A stretch of DNA of 64,000 nt from an uncultured Prevotellaceae bacterium (GTDB lineage: Bacteria > Bacteroidota > Bacteroidia > Bacteroidales > Muribaculaceae), in assembly GCA_900541935.1 (NCBI GenBank), contig UQLZ01000005.1, positions 7,610-71,609 of the forward strand. Reading direction: 5' to 3'. Every line of letters starts with the position of its first letter. The first letter of the stretch is position 1. Below, piece after piece: positions 55,164 through 64,000 of this stretch. The notes under the pieces were generated by a model. That model did not search any database. It saw only the letters and a list, made by a program, of their open reading frames with translations, and was not told the origin of the DNA. The position numbers were made by a program, and so were the translations under genes.

Positions 55164-55649
55164 ATGACGACAGACGATAAAACTGTTATAGTAGCGAGAA
55201 ACAAATTAATAGAGTATCTCGATAATAAGCGGATGCGCAAGACACCGGAGCGATTCGCTATTCTTGATGTCGTCTATTCCCGCAAAGACCATTTTAATGT
55301 AGAAACAATAGTTGATGAAATGCAGGCAAGGTCATTTTATGTCAGCCGTGCAACTGTATATAATACAATGGAGTTGTTTTGTGCATGTGGTATAGTTCGA
55401 AAGCATCAGTTTGGAACTCGTGAGGCATTATACGAGAAGATAGTTAGTTCAGGAAACCATCATCATCTTATCTGTTCCGATTGTGGAAAGATCAAGGAGG
55501 TTAAGGATTCTGAACTGCTTAAGTATATTGGTATGCAAAAGTACGGTGCATTTAGTGTGTCGTACTTTTCGCTATATGTTTATGGCATATGTTCCGCTTG
55601 TATGCGTCGCAAGAAAAAATTGGAAAGAGAAAATAAACATAAAAAATAG
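55164..55649 (+). CDS. Fur-family transcriptional regulator
   Basis: 161 aa. The winged-helix DNA-binding domain runs from KRMRKTPERFAILDVVYSRK (about 22-41) to SRATVYNTMELFCACGIVRK (about 70-89). The metal-binding half has NHHHLICSDCGKIKEV with the regulatory His cluster, and two CxxC structural zinc sites (CSDC, CSAC). It could be Fur, Zur or PerR; sequence alone does not decide. A TAACTTTG box ends only 7 nt before the ATG, so the mRNA would be nearly leaderless. purA follows after 9 nt. A basic Lys-rich tail ends the protein. Confidence 0.88.
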   Translation: MTTDDKTVIVARNKLIEYLDNKRMRKTPERFAILDVVYSRKDHFNVETIVDEMQARSFYVSRATVYNTMELFCACGIVRKHQFGTREALYEKIVSSGNHHHLICSDCGKIKEVKDSELLKYIGMQKYGAFSVSYFSLYVYGICSACMRRKKKLERENKHKK

Positions 55650-55658
55650 ATTTTTATT

Positions 55659-56927
55659 ATGAAAGTTGATGTCCTTTTGGGTTTACAATGGGGTGATGAA
55701 GGAAAGGGTAAGGTAGTTGACGTACTTACTCCGAGGTATGATGTAGTTGCAAGATTTCAAGGTGGCCCGAATGCAGGTCACACTCTTGAATTTGAAGGAA
55801 AGAAGTATGTCCTTCGTTCCATTCCTTCTGGAATATTCCAGCATGGACAAGTAAACGTTATTGGGAATGGTGTTGTCTTGGATCCAGTATTGTTCAAGGA
55901 AGAGGCAGAGGGCCTTTTGCAATCAGGAGTGGATATTCGTAAAGTCTTGAAAATTTCAAGGAAAGCGCATTTGATTTTGCCAACGCATCGTCTTCTTGAT
56001 GCAGCCAATGAGCAAAGAAAGGGTGCTTCTAAGATTGGTACTACAGGAAAGGGAATTGGCCCGACTTATACCGACAAGATTAGTAGAAACGGTTTGAGGG
56101 TCGGTGACGTATTTGAAAATTTCAAGGAGAAATATGAGGCGGCAAAGGCTAAGCATTTAGATACTCTTGCAGCATTTGGAGTAGAGGCTGATGTTACAGA
56201 GTTAGAGGCTAAATGGCTTGATGCTATAGAATATTTGAAGCAGTACGATATTATTGATAGTGAATTTGTAATTAATGGATATCTTAATGAAGGAAAGTCT
56301 GTTTTGTGCGAGGGTGCGCAAGGAACTATGCTTGACGTTGATTTCGGTTCTTATCCGTTTGTTACTTCCTCAAATACTATTTGTGCTGGTGCTTGTTCAG
56401 GTCTTGGTGTCGCTCCAAATAGGATAGGTGAAGTCTTTGGTATCTTTAAGGCATACTGTACGCGCGTTGGCAGCGGTCCTTTCCCTACAGAATTATTTGA
56501 TGAAACAGGAAAGAAAATTCGCGATATAGGTCACGAATATGGCGCAGTAACTGGTCGTGAGCGTCGTTGCGGCTGGATTGACCTTGTTGCTTTGAGATAT
56601 GCTATTATGCTTAATGGTGTTACTCAGTTGATTATGATGAAGAGCGATGTCCTTGATACTTTTGAGACAATCAAGGCTTGCGTTGCATATAAAATCAATG
56701 GAGAAGAAACACGTAATTTCCCGTTCTCTATAGAGGAGGGAATTGAACCTGTTTACAAGGAAATTAAAGGTTGGAATGTTGATATGACTTCTGTTAAGTC
56801 AGAAGATGAGTTCCCTCAAGAATTTAAAGACTATGTTGCATTTTTGGAAAGGGAGTTGAATGTTCCAATTACTATTTTGTCTGTAGGCCCTGATAGAGAG
56901 CAGACAATCGTAAGAGAAAGAAAATAA
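55659..56927 (+). CDS. purA: Adenylosuccinate synthetase
   Basis: 422 aa. The GTP-binding P-loop-like GDEGKGKVVD (about 11-20) and the conserved NAGHT (about 39-43) are present, followed by KIGTTGKGIGPTYTDKISRNG and GTMLDVDFGSYPFVTSSNT. It converts IMP, GTP and aspartate to adenylosuccinate, the first committed step to AMP. It sits 9 nt after the Fur-family gene and 20 nt before the DUF1015 gene, in a nucleotide-synthesis run with pyrK and pyrD. Confidence 0.97.
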   Translation: MKVDVLLGLQWGDEGKGKVVDVLTPRYDVVARFQGGPNAGHTLEFEGKKYVLRSIPSGIFQHGQVNVIGNGVVLDPVLFKEEAEGLLQSGVDIRKVLKISRKAHLILPTHRLLDAANEQRKGASKIGTTGKGIGPTYTDKISRNGLRVGDVFENFKEKYEAAKAKHLDTLAAFGVEADVTELEAKWLDAIEYLKQYDIIDSEFVINGYLNEGKSVLCEGAQGTMLDVDFGSYPFVTSSNTICAGACSGLGVAPNRIGEVFGIFKAYCTRVGSGPFPTELFDETGKKIRDIGHEYGAVTGRERRCGWIDLVALRYAIMLNGVTQLIMMKSDVLDTFETIKACVAYKINGEETRNFPFSIEEGIEPVYKEIKGWNVDMTSVKSEDEFPQEFKDYVAFLERELNVPITILSVGPDREQTIVRERK

Positions 56928-56947
56928 CTATAAATATATCCGATACT

Positions 56948-58195
56948 ATGGCAACTGTAAAACCTTTTAGAGGCATAAGACCTCCAGTAGAGCATGTAAC
57001 AAGTGTTGCGTCTCGCCCTTATGACGTTCTTAATTCAGAGGAAGCAAGAAAAGAGGCAGCGGGTAATAACAAATCATTATATCACATAATTAAGCCCGAA
57101 ATTGATTTTGAGCCGGGTATTGATGAGCATGACCCGATTGTATATGAAAAAGCGGTTGAAAACTTTAATAAGTTTCAGAAAGAAGGCTGGTTAAGACAGG
57201 ACGAAAAACCGTGTTACTATATTTATGCCCAAACAATGGATGGTAGAACTCAATATGGTTTTGTAGTTGCTGCAAGTGTCCGTGATTATATAGAAGGTCG
57301 CATAAAAAAACATGAATTAACCAGACGGGATAAGGAAGAAGACCGAATGAAGCACGTCAGAATTAATAAGGCGAATATCGAACCGGTTTTCTTTACCTTC
57401 CCTGACAATGCGGATTTGGAAGCAGTGTTGAAGTCCGTAATTGCAGAAAAACCGGAATACGACTTCACAACGGAAGATAATATAGGTCACCATTTTTGGG
57501 TAATTAGCGATGATGCTCTTGTTGAAAAAATAACTGAGGGTTTTGCTGAAATACCGAATTTGTATATTGCAGACGGTCACCATAGAAGTGCTGCAGCGGC
57601 ACTCGTTGGCGATGAGATGGCGAAGCAGAATGCCAACCATACAGGTAATGAGGAATATAACTATTTCCTTGCAGTGTGTTTCCCAGCATCGCATCTGAAT
57701 GTTATCGACTATAATAGAGTTGTTCGAGACTTGAATGGCTTGACACCTTCGGAGTTCCTATGCAAACTGGAAGATAACTTTGTTGTTGAAGATAAAGGTG
57801 AAGAAATCTATAAGCCTAATGCTTTGCATAATTTTGCTCTTTACATGGAGGGAAAATGGTATTCATTGACAGCAAGACCAGGAAGGTATAATGACAATGA
57901 TCCAATTGGTGTGCTTGATGTTACCATTTCTTCAGACTTAATATTGCGTGATATTCTCGGTATAACCGACTTGAGGTCTGACAAGAGAATTGATTTTGTT
58001 GGCGGTATAAGAGGTTTGGGCGAGTTGAAGCGCCGAGTCGATAGTGGCGAGATGAAAATGGCTTTGGCTTTATATCCTGTAACTATGCAGCAGATTATTG
58101 ACATTGCTGATACGGGAAATATAATGCCTCCGAAAACAACATGGTTTGAGCCAAAGTTGCGTTCGGGTCTGGTAATTCATAAATTGGATGAATAA
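56948..58195 (+). CDS. DUF1015 family protein
   Basis: 415 aa. It begins with the family opening VKPFRGIRPPVEHVTSVASR and PYDVLNSEEARKEA (near 4-36), and has the conserved LYIADGHHRSAAA near 207-219 with adjacent histidines that suggest a catalytic or metal site. DUF1015 proteins are widespread and often sit near serC/serA in Bacteroidetes; their reaction is not known to me. Here it lies between purA and pyrK in one transcription run. Confidence 0.85.
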   Translation: MATVKPFRGIRPPVEHVTSVASRPYDVLNSEEARKEAAGNNKSLYHIIKPEIDFEPGIDEHDPIVYEKAVENFNKFQKEGWLRQDEKPCYYIYAQTMDGRTQYGFVVAASVRDYIEGRIKKHELTRRDKEEDRMKHVRINKANIEPVFFTFPDNADLEAVLKSVIAEKPEYDFTTEDNIGHHFWVISDDALVEKITEGFAEIPNLYIADGHHRSAAAALVGDEMAKQNANHTGNEEYNYFLAVCFPASHLNVIDYNRVVRDLNGLTPSEFLCKLEDNFVVEDKGEEIYKPNALHNFALYMEGKWYSLTARPGRYNDNDPIGVLDVTISSDLILRDILGITDLRSDKRIDFVGGIRGLGELKRRVDSGEMKMALALYPVTMQQIIDIADTGNIMPPKTTWFEPKLRSGLVIHKLDE

Positions 58196-58203
58196 AGTTT
58201 GAT

Positions 58204-58980
58204 ATGAAAACTGTTGCTGATTTTTGTATTTTAGAAAATACGAGGATAAACGACAATTATTCTTTGATGAAAATTGTACCGTCTGACGGCAAACCTTTGT
58301 TGGAATGCCGTCCTGGGCAATTTGTTGAAATAGAAAGTCCGGATTCAAAGACAACATTTCTACGCCGTCCTATTTCAATTAATTATATTGATGTGGATAA
58401 TAACTGTTTATGGTTATTGATAAGGAATGCAGGCGAAGGAACAAAGCACCTTATGGAAATGCATGAAGGTAGAATTGTAAGTGTTGTCTATCCATTAGGA
58501 AAAGGATTCACTATTCCGAATAATGTAAATGAAAAATTACTCCTTGTTGGAGGTGGAGTAGGTGTTGCTCCTCTATATTATTTGGGAACAGAATTGAAAA
58601 AGTTGGGATGCGAAGTTAATTTCCTTCTTGGCGCAAGAAGTAAGGCTGATTTGCTTGAACTTGATCTATTCAGCAAGGTTGGAAATGTATTTGTTTCTAC
58701 CGATGATGGTTCCTTTGGAGAGAAAGGACTTGTAACACAAAATTCCGCGTTGGCGAGGGAATGGGATAGTATATACTGCTGTGGCCCTATGCCAATGATG
58801 AAAGCGATAGGTGCTTTTGCTGCTAAAAACAGTATCAACTGTGAAGTATCGCTTGAAAACAAGATGGCTTGTGGTGTTGGTGCTTGCCTATGTTGCGTTG
58901 AAGATACCGATAAAGGCAATGTATGTGTTTGTAAAGATGGTCCGGTATTTAATATAAAGCAATTGAAATGGCAGATTTAA
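58204..58980 (+). CDS. pyrK: Dihydroorotate dehydrogenase B, electron transfer subunit
   Basis: 258 aa. The FAD-binding beta-barrel with [12 protein letters not shown] (about 51-62) is followed by the NAD-binding part with [16 protein letters not shown] and YCCGPMPMM, and a C-terminal [2Fe-2S] cluster with four cysteines (CGVGACLCC and the Cys in [10 protein letters not shown]). It passes electrons from dihydroorotate oxidation to NAD+. It overlaps pyrD by 13 nt. Confidence 0.95.
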   Translation: MKTVADFCILENTRINDNYSLMKIVPSDGKPLLECRPGQFVEIESPDSKTTFLRRPISINYIDVDNNCLWLLIRNAGEGTKHLMEMHEGRIVSVVYPLGKGFTIPNNVNEKLLLVGGGVGVAPLYYLGTELKKLGCEVNFLLGARSKADLLELDLFSKVGNVFVSTDDGSFGEKGLVTQNSALAREWDSIYCCGPMPMMKAIGAFAAKNSINCEVSLENKMACGVGACLCCVEDTDKGNVCVCKDGPVFNIKQLKWQI

Positions 58981-59879
58981 AAGTTAGGATTAAAGATTTG
59001 CAACTGAAAAATCCGGTGATGACGGCATCTGGAACTTTTGGTTATGGCGAAGAATATGCTGATTTTGTTGATCTAAACAAACTTGGGGGCATTATAGTAA
59101 AAGGAACTACAATTAATCATAGAGAGGGAAATATGTACCCTCGTATGGTCGAAACCCCGTCTGGAATGTTAAATGCTGTGGGCCTTCAGAATAAAGGAGT
59201 CAACTATTTCATAAGCGATATATATCCTCGTATCAAGGATTTGGATACTGAGGTTATTATAAATGTTTCAGGGGCGAAAATTGAGGATTATGTTGCTGTT
59301 TGCGAGAAGGTAAACGATTTGGATAATATTCATGCAATAGAGGTTAATATCTCTTGTCCTAATGTAAAGCAGGGAGGAATGGCTTTCGGAACAACTTGTG
59401 CAGGTGCCGCAAGCGTTGTTAAGGCTGTTAGAGAAGCATACGATAAGACTTTGATTGTGAAATTATCACCAAATGTGACAAACATTGCAGAGATAGCAAG
59501 AGCGGTAGAAGCAGAAGGAGCGGATAGCGTTTCTCTTGTAAATACATTCTTAGGAATGGCTATCGATGTTGAAAAAAGAAAACCTTATCTATCAACAGTA
59601 ACAGGTGGTTTGTCTGGACCTTGTATCAGACCTATAGCGGTGAGAATGGTTTACCAAGTTGCTCAAGCGGTAAAAGTTCCAGTTATTGGTTTGGGCGGAA
59701 TAATGAACGGTCGTGATGCCATTGAATTCCTTTTAGCAGGAGCAACTGCTGTTCAGGTGGGCACAGCGAATTTTGTAGATCCGTCTGTAACTGGTAAAAT
59801 AGTCGATGAAATAGAAGAGTACCTTAACCGCCATAATATTTCATCAATAAACGAAATAATCGGTGGCTTACAAGTGTAA
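58968..59879 (+). CDS. pyrD: Dihydroorotate dehydrogenase B, catalytic subunit
   Basis: 303 aa, class 1B. FMN barrel with [15 protein letters not shown] near 18-32, [15 protein letters not shown] with the catalytic Cys characteristic of class 1 enzymes, [10 protein letters not shown], and [19 protein letters not shown]. Together with PyrK it oxidises dihydroorotate to orotate in pyrimidine synthesis. The 13-nt overlap with pyrK supports translational coupling. Confidence 0.96.
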   Translation: MADLKVRIKDLQLKNPVMTASGTFGYGEEYADFVDLNKLGGIIVKGTTINHREGNMYPRMVETPSGMLNAVGLQNKGVNYFISDIYPRIKDLDTEVIINVSGAKIEDYVAVCEKVNDLDNIHAIEVNISCPNVKQGGMAFGTTCAGAASVVKAVREAYDKTLIVKLSPNVTNIAEIARAVEAEGADSVSLVNTFLGMAIDVEKRKPYLSTVTGGLSGPCIRPIAVRMVYQVAQAVKVPVIGLGGIMNGRDAIEFLLAGATAVQVGTANFVDPSVTGKIVDEIEEYLNRHNISSINEIIGGLQV

Positions 59880-59917
59880 GACGGTAATTTATATTTTAAT
59901 ACTTAAACTTTTATATC

Positions 59918-61969
59918 ATGATAACTCTGACGTCTTCGCAATTGGAGGCTGTTGATGCTTTCAAATCCTTTATAGGAGGTTCTACCCAGGTTCTAATGCT
60001 TAAAGGAGCCGCGGGTACGGGTAAAACAACATTGGTGGCAGAGTTCTTAAAAATATTAGATAGTATGTCCTGCCCGTATGCTTTAATGGCACCAACGGGT
60101 AGGGCTGCTTATATTATAGGCTCGAAGACGAATAGATTGGCTACGACAATTCACAGGGGAATTTATGAATTGACAGGTCTAGTTTCGGATTCTAATGCAG
60201 AAGAGGCATTATTTGCAAAATATACATTGAGAAAAAATGAATCATCACAAAGGATGGTTTATATTATAGATGAGTCGTCGATGATTTCAGATGCCTTTTC
60301 GGAGAATGAAGCATTCTCTTTTGGTTCTGGCTGCTTGCTTTCAGATCTAATGTCCTTTGCGGAAAATAGAAAAATTGTTTTTGTTGGTGACTACGCCCAG
60401 CTACCACCTGTTGGTATGAACTTTTCTCCTGCTATGGATGAAGATTATATTGCGAAAAAATTCGGTTGCAAGGTGTCGGTTGTTATGCTTAAAGAAGTGT
60501 TGCGACAGTCTGGAAAAAGTACAATTTATGCAAATGCTAAAAAGATTCGTGATAGTATAGAGGCGAAAACTTTCATAGAGTTTAAACTTGAAGAAGGTGA
60601 GGATTGCATTGCTGAAAATGTTGACTTGCTGAAGCCTTATTTTGATTCGTCGGAAGCGAAGCCGAATGTGCGGTCTGCTATTATAACTTATAGTAACCGT
60701 CAGGCGCTGCTTTATAATACTGTTGTTAGAAGGCATTACTATGGGGAAGATGTTAACCGTTTAAGAGTAGGGGATTTATTGATGATTGCGAGAAACAATT
60801 ATGCTTATGATACTGAACTTTTTAATGGCAATATAGTTCAGGTGGAATCATGCTCATCGCAGGTTGATACTCACTGTGTTACGGTTAAGATTAAAGGCGG
60901 TAAGACTGAAAAAGTTAAGTTGCAATTTAGGAATGTAACAATCAAGTTTGCAAGTAACAATGGAGTTACTTCATTAAATGTTATTCTTTTAGATAATTTT
61001 CTTGATGATCCGTCAGGTTCGATAGGTGGAATATTGAGCAGGGCATTGATTATTGATTTTGAAAAAAGACTTCCTCCAGAAATTGCTAATAATATGCCTG
61101 AAATCAGGTCTGCCTTGCGCTCAAAAAAGAAATTAACGGAATGGCAATTACGTGTTTATAATAATTATCTAAATCGTTTACGAGAGGATAGATATTATAA
61201 CGCTTTGATTTGTAAATATGGTTATGCGATGACGTGCCACAAGGCTCAAGGCGGAGAGTGGGAGAATGCTTTTGTTGATATGTGCAGATATGGAGGATGC
61301 TCAAATGAGGACTATTTTAGATGGGCTTATACGGCAATCACGCGTGCAGGAAAGCGGCTATGGATTTACCGTTCTCCTGATTTTGACTATATTAGTAAAC
61401 TTGTTGTTGACGATATAGCCAAGTCTTCCGATTTGAAAATAAGTACTTATTCTGGAGATTCAGACTTCCGCAATTCGCGTTTTGCCAGAATTGCAGAATT
61501 GAGCGAAAAATATGGTATTACTGTAACTGAAGACAGGTCAAGAGATTATCAACATCGGATTTCTTTTGCAAATAACGAAGAAACATCTATATTTGTACTG
61601 TGGTATAAGTTGACGGGGTACAGCAATAAGGATGTTGTCCAGAAATGTGGTTCAGGAGATTTTCAAGAATTATGTCAAAAAATTATTGATGATTCTTATT
61701 TTCCTGGGAAAGTGCCATTTGTATGCCCTGAGCGACCTTTTGCCGAAAAGTTAGTGGACTATATAAAGTCTATATTAGAGGAACTTGATATCGTTTTGCT
61801 TGACATTAAGCAGGGGCAATATCAGGATGTTTTCCATTTGAAAACGGATGGCTTTGCGATAGTTGTCTTGTTTTATACAGGCAAAGGAAATTATACACAC
61901 ATGAGTTTGGTTAGTTCATTGGGCTCAGATGACTCCAAACTTGAAGCTTTAAGAAGAAAATTTTTATAA
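59918..61969 (+). CDS. RecD-like superfamily 1B DNA helicase
   Basis: 683 aa. Motif I GAAGTGKTT near residues 31-39, motif Ia MAPTGRAA, motif II IIDESSMISD, motif III FVGDYAQLPPVG, motif V/VI CHKAQGGEWENAFVD and YTAITRAGKRLWIY. This is the RecD/TraA-like ATP-dependent 5'-3' helicase class, stand-alone, without RecB or RecC nearby. The last about 180 residues (after the ITRAGKRLW motif) are not recognised. It lies 38 nt after pyrD and 10 nt before the next gene. A general role in replication or repair is likely. Confidence 0.9.
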   Translation: MITLTSSQLEAVDAFKSFIGGSTQVLMLKGAAGTGKTTLVAEFLKILDSMSCPYALMAPTGRAAYIIGSKTNRLATTIHRGIYELTGLVSDSNAEEALFAKYTLRKNESSQRMVYIIDESSMISDAFSENEAFSFGSGCLLSDLMSFAENRKIVFVGDYAQLPPVGMNFSPAMDEDYIAKKFGCKVSVVMLKEVLRQSGKSTIYANAKKIRDSIEAKTFIEFKLEEGEDCIAENVDLLKPYFDSSEAKPNVRSAIITYSNRQALLYNTVVRRHYYGEDVNRLRVGDLLMIARNNYAYDTELFNGNIVQVESCSSQVDTHCVTVKIKGGKTEKVKLQFRNVTIKFASNNGVTSLNVILLDNFLDDPSGSIGGILSRALIIDFEKRLPPEIANNMPEIRSALRSKKKLTEWQLRVYNNYLNRLREDRYYNALICKYGYAMTCHKAQGGEWENAFVDMCRYGGCSNEDYFRWAYTAITRAGKRLWIYRSPDFDYISKLVVDDIAKSSDLKISTYSGDSDFRNSRFARIAELSEKYGITVTEDRSRDYQHRISFANNEETSIFVLWYKLTGYSNKDVVQKCGSGDFQELCQKIIDDSYFPGKVPFVCPERPFAEKLVDYIKSILEELDIVLLDIKQGQYQDVFHLKTDGFAIVVLFYTGKGNYTHMSLVSSLGSDDSKLEALRRKFL

Positions 61970-61979
61970 TACCAATAAT

Positions 61980-63497
61980 ATGACAATACCAGAAATTAAT
62001 CAATTGCGTAAGAACGGGAATGTGGAAGATGCATATAGGGAGTGTAAGGCTCTTTTGAATCAGTCCCCAGACGATAGGGGTACAAGAATTTGTATGGCAT
62101 GGTGCTTGAAGTCCCTTTCTGAAATTGCGTCTAAAAATAAGGAATACGATAGATTTATAGACCTGCTGAAAGAACTTGCCAACTTGCAACTGGAAGAAGT
62201 TGGAGAAAATTCAATGGCAAATCGTTTTGCTTGGGATTTGCGTATGCTTTTTGATTCAATGAAATTTGAACCTGAAAAATTGGTCGGAATTGCTGATAGA
62301 ATTGTTGAGATTTTGCCAAAATTGTGTTTCTTAAAGCCTAATAAGTATTATTCAATGCTTGCTGATTCTTTTCTAAAGGTCAAGGGAAGACAAGGTACTG
62401 TTTGGCTTCGCTTTTACGATTTTATGAACTGGTTCGGTTTCGATAACTTCAGTGATGAGGACTATAAGAAAATTCAAATTAAAGACGGTAAAAGCATTAT
62501 TTCTTTAGTAGAACGAGTATATAGCGCATACTATAAAGTTTTGAATGCACTATTTATAAGCGGTGCGGTTGATGATGAAAAAATTAAGAATCATTTAGAT
62601 AAACTTGATGAGTTGAATGAAAAGCATCCGGAATATCAATATACATTATATCACAAAGCCTTACTACTTTTAATGATAGATAAGAAAGAAGATGCGATTC
62701 AGGCAATTCGTCCTTTTGTAAAGAAAAAACGTAATGACTTCTGGGTATGGGATGTTCTGGGTGATGCTATTGACGATGATGAGTTGAAATTATCATGCTA
62801 TTGTCGTGCGCTTTCGTGTAAGGCAGAGCCAAAGTTTCTTGGAAAGGTTAGAATAAAGACTGCGAAAGTTATGCATACTTTGGGCTTTGATGGTAATGCA
62901 AGGACCGAAATTCGCCTGTTGCATAAAGTTTACGAAGAAAATGGCTGGAACACCCCAAAAGAGGCTCTCGAAATAAAGAAACAGCAATGGTATCAGGCAG
63001 CAACTGCATCTGATTCAAATTTAGACTTTTACAAGTCTCATCTTGGAGAGTCTGAAGAATTTCTATTTATTGATACACCAGAAATGCCGATTTTGATAAC
63101 TCGTGTTAATAAAGAGAAACATATTTGTAACTTTGTTGATTCTGAGAGAAATAGGGGATTCTTTTCTACTAAAAAGTTAAAAGGTAAATTCTTTGAAAAT
63201 AATGTCATATTAGCACGGGTTGAAAAAGAAAACGACTGTAAGATTTCCAGATTGTTGACTTGGAGAAAGGTTGATAATTTGTTGCCATACGAAGGTGTGT
63301 TCTTTAAAACTATTGATGGCTATATCAAAATAAAAGAAGGTAAGAACTTTGGATTTGTCGGAGATATATTTGTTGATGAGTCGTTGCTAAAAGACAATGT
63401 CGTAGCAGGAGAATATGTAAGTGTAAAGGCAGTAATTACGTATAACCAAAAGAAGGATTCTTGGTGTTGGCGTGCGATTGCTTTACGAACAACTTAA
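61980..63497 (+). CDS. TPR-like protein with C-terminal OB-like region, function unknown
   Basis: 505 aa, no signal peptide. The N-terminal part (about 1-330) is helical and repeats in TPR style (NVEDAYRECKALLNQSPDDR at the start, EYQYTLYHKALLLLMIDKKE later). The C-terminal 140 residues are beta-rich, with two similar halves (MPILITRVNKEKHICNFVD and GFVGDIFVDESLLKDNVV), reminiscent of cold-shock/OB folds that bind nucleic acid. It starts 10 nt after the helicase gene, so the pair is probably co-expressed; a nucleic-acid role is inferred from that and from the OB-like tail. No catalytic residues are evident. Confidence 0.65.
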   Translation: MTIPEINQLRKNGNVEDAYRECKALLNQSPDDRGTRICMAWCLKSLSEIASKNKEYDRFIDLLKELANLQLEEVGENSMANRFAWDLRMLFDSMKFEPEKLVGIADRIVEILPKLCFLKPNKYYSMLADSFLKVKGRQGTVWLRFYDFMNWFGFDNFSDEDYKKIQIKDGKSIISLVERVYSAYYKVLNALFISGAVDDEKIKNHLDKLDELNEKHPEYQYTLYHKALLLLMIDKKEDAIQAIRPFVKKKRNDFWVWDVLGDAIDDDELKLSCYCRALSCKAEPKFLGKVRIKTAKVMHTLGFDGNARTEIRLLHKVYEENGWNTPKEALEIKKQQWYQAATASDSNLDFYKSHLGESEEFLFIDTPEMPILITRVNKEKHICNFVDSERNRGFFSTKKLKGKFFENNVILARVEKENDCKISRLLTWRKVDNLLPYEGVFFKTIDGYIKIKEGKNFGFVGDIFVDESLLKDNVVAGEYVSVKAVITYNQKKDSWCWRAIALRTT

Positions 63498-63580
63498 TTT
63501 CCTATGCTTTCACCTTTCACTATCTTTTGATAAGATAGGATGCGGTTCGTCATAGTCAAATTAAAAAACTTCGTTTTTTA

Positions 63581-63612
63581 TTTGCCTCTGCGCTCTCCTT
63601 TCACTATCTTTG
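63581..63612 (+). promoter_or_regulatory. Strong consensus promoter before the Rhs fragment
   Basis: TTTG at 63581-63584, 20 nt, TATCTTTG at 63605-63612. A nearly repeated motif (CTTTCACTATCTTTTGA) lies upstream near 63515-63531. The transcript would run into the hairpin element and the broken Rhs frame. Confidence 0.6.
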
Positions 63613-63673
63613 AGGTGCCGTACAACGGAACGGACAACAACGACTATGTGGACGGACAGGGATTGCTTTTAGC

Positions 63674-63734
63674 ATTATCGGCTGCACTCGGAAATCTGCA
63701 AACAAGTTTGCATTTCGCTCGTTGGCTCGATAAT
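63674..63734. repeat. Imperfect 61-nt inverted-repeat element
   Basis: ATTATCG at one end and CGATAAT at the other, with further pairing inside (CGGAAAT with ATTTCG, and TGCAAAC with GTTTGCA around AA). The frame before it and the Rhs frame after it do not match, so it looks like an interspersed hairpin element inserted at, or left next to, the Rhs fragment. Confidence 0.45.
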
Positions 63735-64000
63735 TCTGCTGCGACGACGCTTCTCCCGAAGCAGCACAAGCCCGTGCCCTGGCACTGGAAAACAACTTCC
63801 AGGATCCGGACGCATACGAGAAGTTGCAGTTCTACTACCATACCGACCACTTGGGCAGCAGCAGCTACATCACCAATCTGGACGGCGAGGTGGTTCAGCA
63901 TATCGAGTATGTTCCTTTCGGTGAGGTGTTCGTTGAGGAGCGCAACAACATTTGGAATACGCCTTATCTTTTCAATGCGAAGGAATTCGATGAGGAGAAA
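63734..64000 (+). pseudogene. Rhs-family fragment, start missing, continues past window end
   Basis: From 63734 the frame is open to the window end and reads AAQARALALENNFQDP, then the Rhs core YYHTDHLGSSSYITNLDGEV, IEYVPFGEVFVEERNN and TPYLFNAKEFDEE. This is the C-terminal core part of Rhs/YD-repeat proteins, which form a shell around a polymorphic toxin or surface domain. There is no start codon after the stop at 63731; the bases before it (63613-63672) are in another frame and may be a second relic. What follows the core, usually the variable tip, is outside the window. Confidence 0.75.

Overview
The window looks like the chromosome of an AT-rich member of the Bacteroidales. Four things point there: the gene order nusB-yajC-ybbR-coaE, Bacteroidetes promoters of the form TTG/TTTG-N19-22-TAnnTTTG upstream of many genes, SPII lipoproteins and BACON-like secreted proteins, and a Bacteroidetes-clade type II-C CRISPR-Cas9 locus with 47-nt repeats. 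The sequence alone does not fix a family or genus. I see no rRNA or tRNA gene and no intact insertion sequence.

Layout. 1-7.6 kb (+): end of recN, rlmB, nusB, yajC, a YbbR-domain protein, coaE, lepA and nhaA. 7.6-10.3 kb: a hairpin-rich gap with a candidate small RNA, then a minus-strand pair (secreted GH13 alpha-amylase and an SH3-like secreted protein). 10.5-20.1 kb (+): DUF349 protein, an initiating sugar-phosphate transferase behind two tandem terminators, a secreted SGNH esterase, a BtuFCD/FecBCD-like uptake system, an unknown protein and a SIMPL-domain protein. 20.2-29.7 kb (-): a secreted protein with a sorting-like tail, a large phage-type polyvalent pseudogene cut at both ends, htpG, and a ClpC-type unfoldase without the usual N-domain. 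30-35 kb (+): gyrA (Leu at the position of E. coli Ser83), a TPR protein and a lipoprotein. 35.2-43.8 kb (-): purH, mreB, mreC, mreD, mrdA, a NUDIX hydrolase, an AmgK-like kinase fused to a RapZ C-terminal domain, and a MurU-like nucleotidyltransferase. Together these join cell-shape and wall synthesis to probable wall-sugar recycling. 43.8-44.8 kb: about 1 kb with no intact gene. 44.8-46.3 kb (+): znuA and znuC without a permease.

46.4-54.1 kb: a complete type II-C CRISPR-Cas system. It has a divergent tracrRNA on the minus strand, cas9 (1400 aa), cas1, cas2, a leader-like gap with strong hairpins, and an array of 20 repeats and 19 spacers. The crRNA sense is the minus strand, so the array runs towards cas2. 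All repeats except the decayed terminal one carry a full Bacteroidetes promoter in crRNA sense (TTG, 19 nt, TATCTTTG), and the tracrRNA promoter has the same 19-nt spacing. Each spacer could therefore be transcribed from its own repeat. The end far from cas2 is decaying: the terminal repeat is degenerate, and a 21st repeat remnant lies exactly in register beyond it. One old spacer translates to a motif typical of microvirus replication initiators.

54.1-63.5 kb: an EamA transporter (-), then a + strand run of a Fur-family regulator, purA, DUF1015, pyrK, pyrDB, a RecD-like helicase and a TPR/OB-like protein. The window ends in a broken Rhs gene fragment with a promoter and a hairpin element at its edge.
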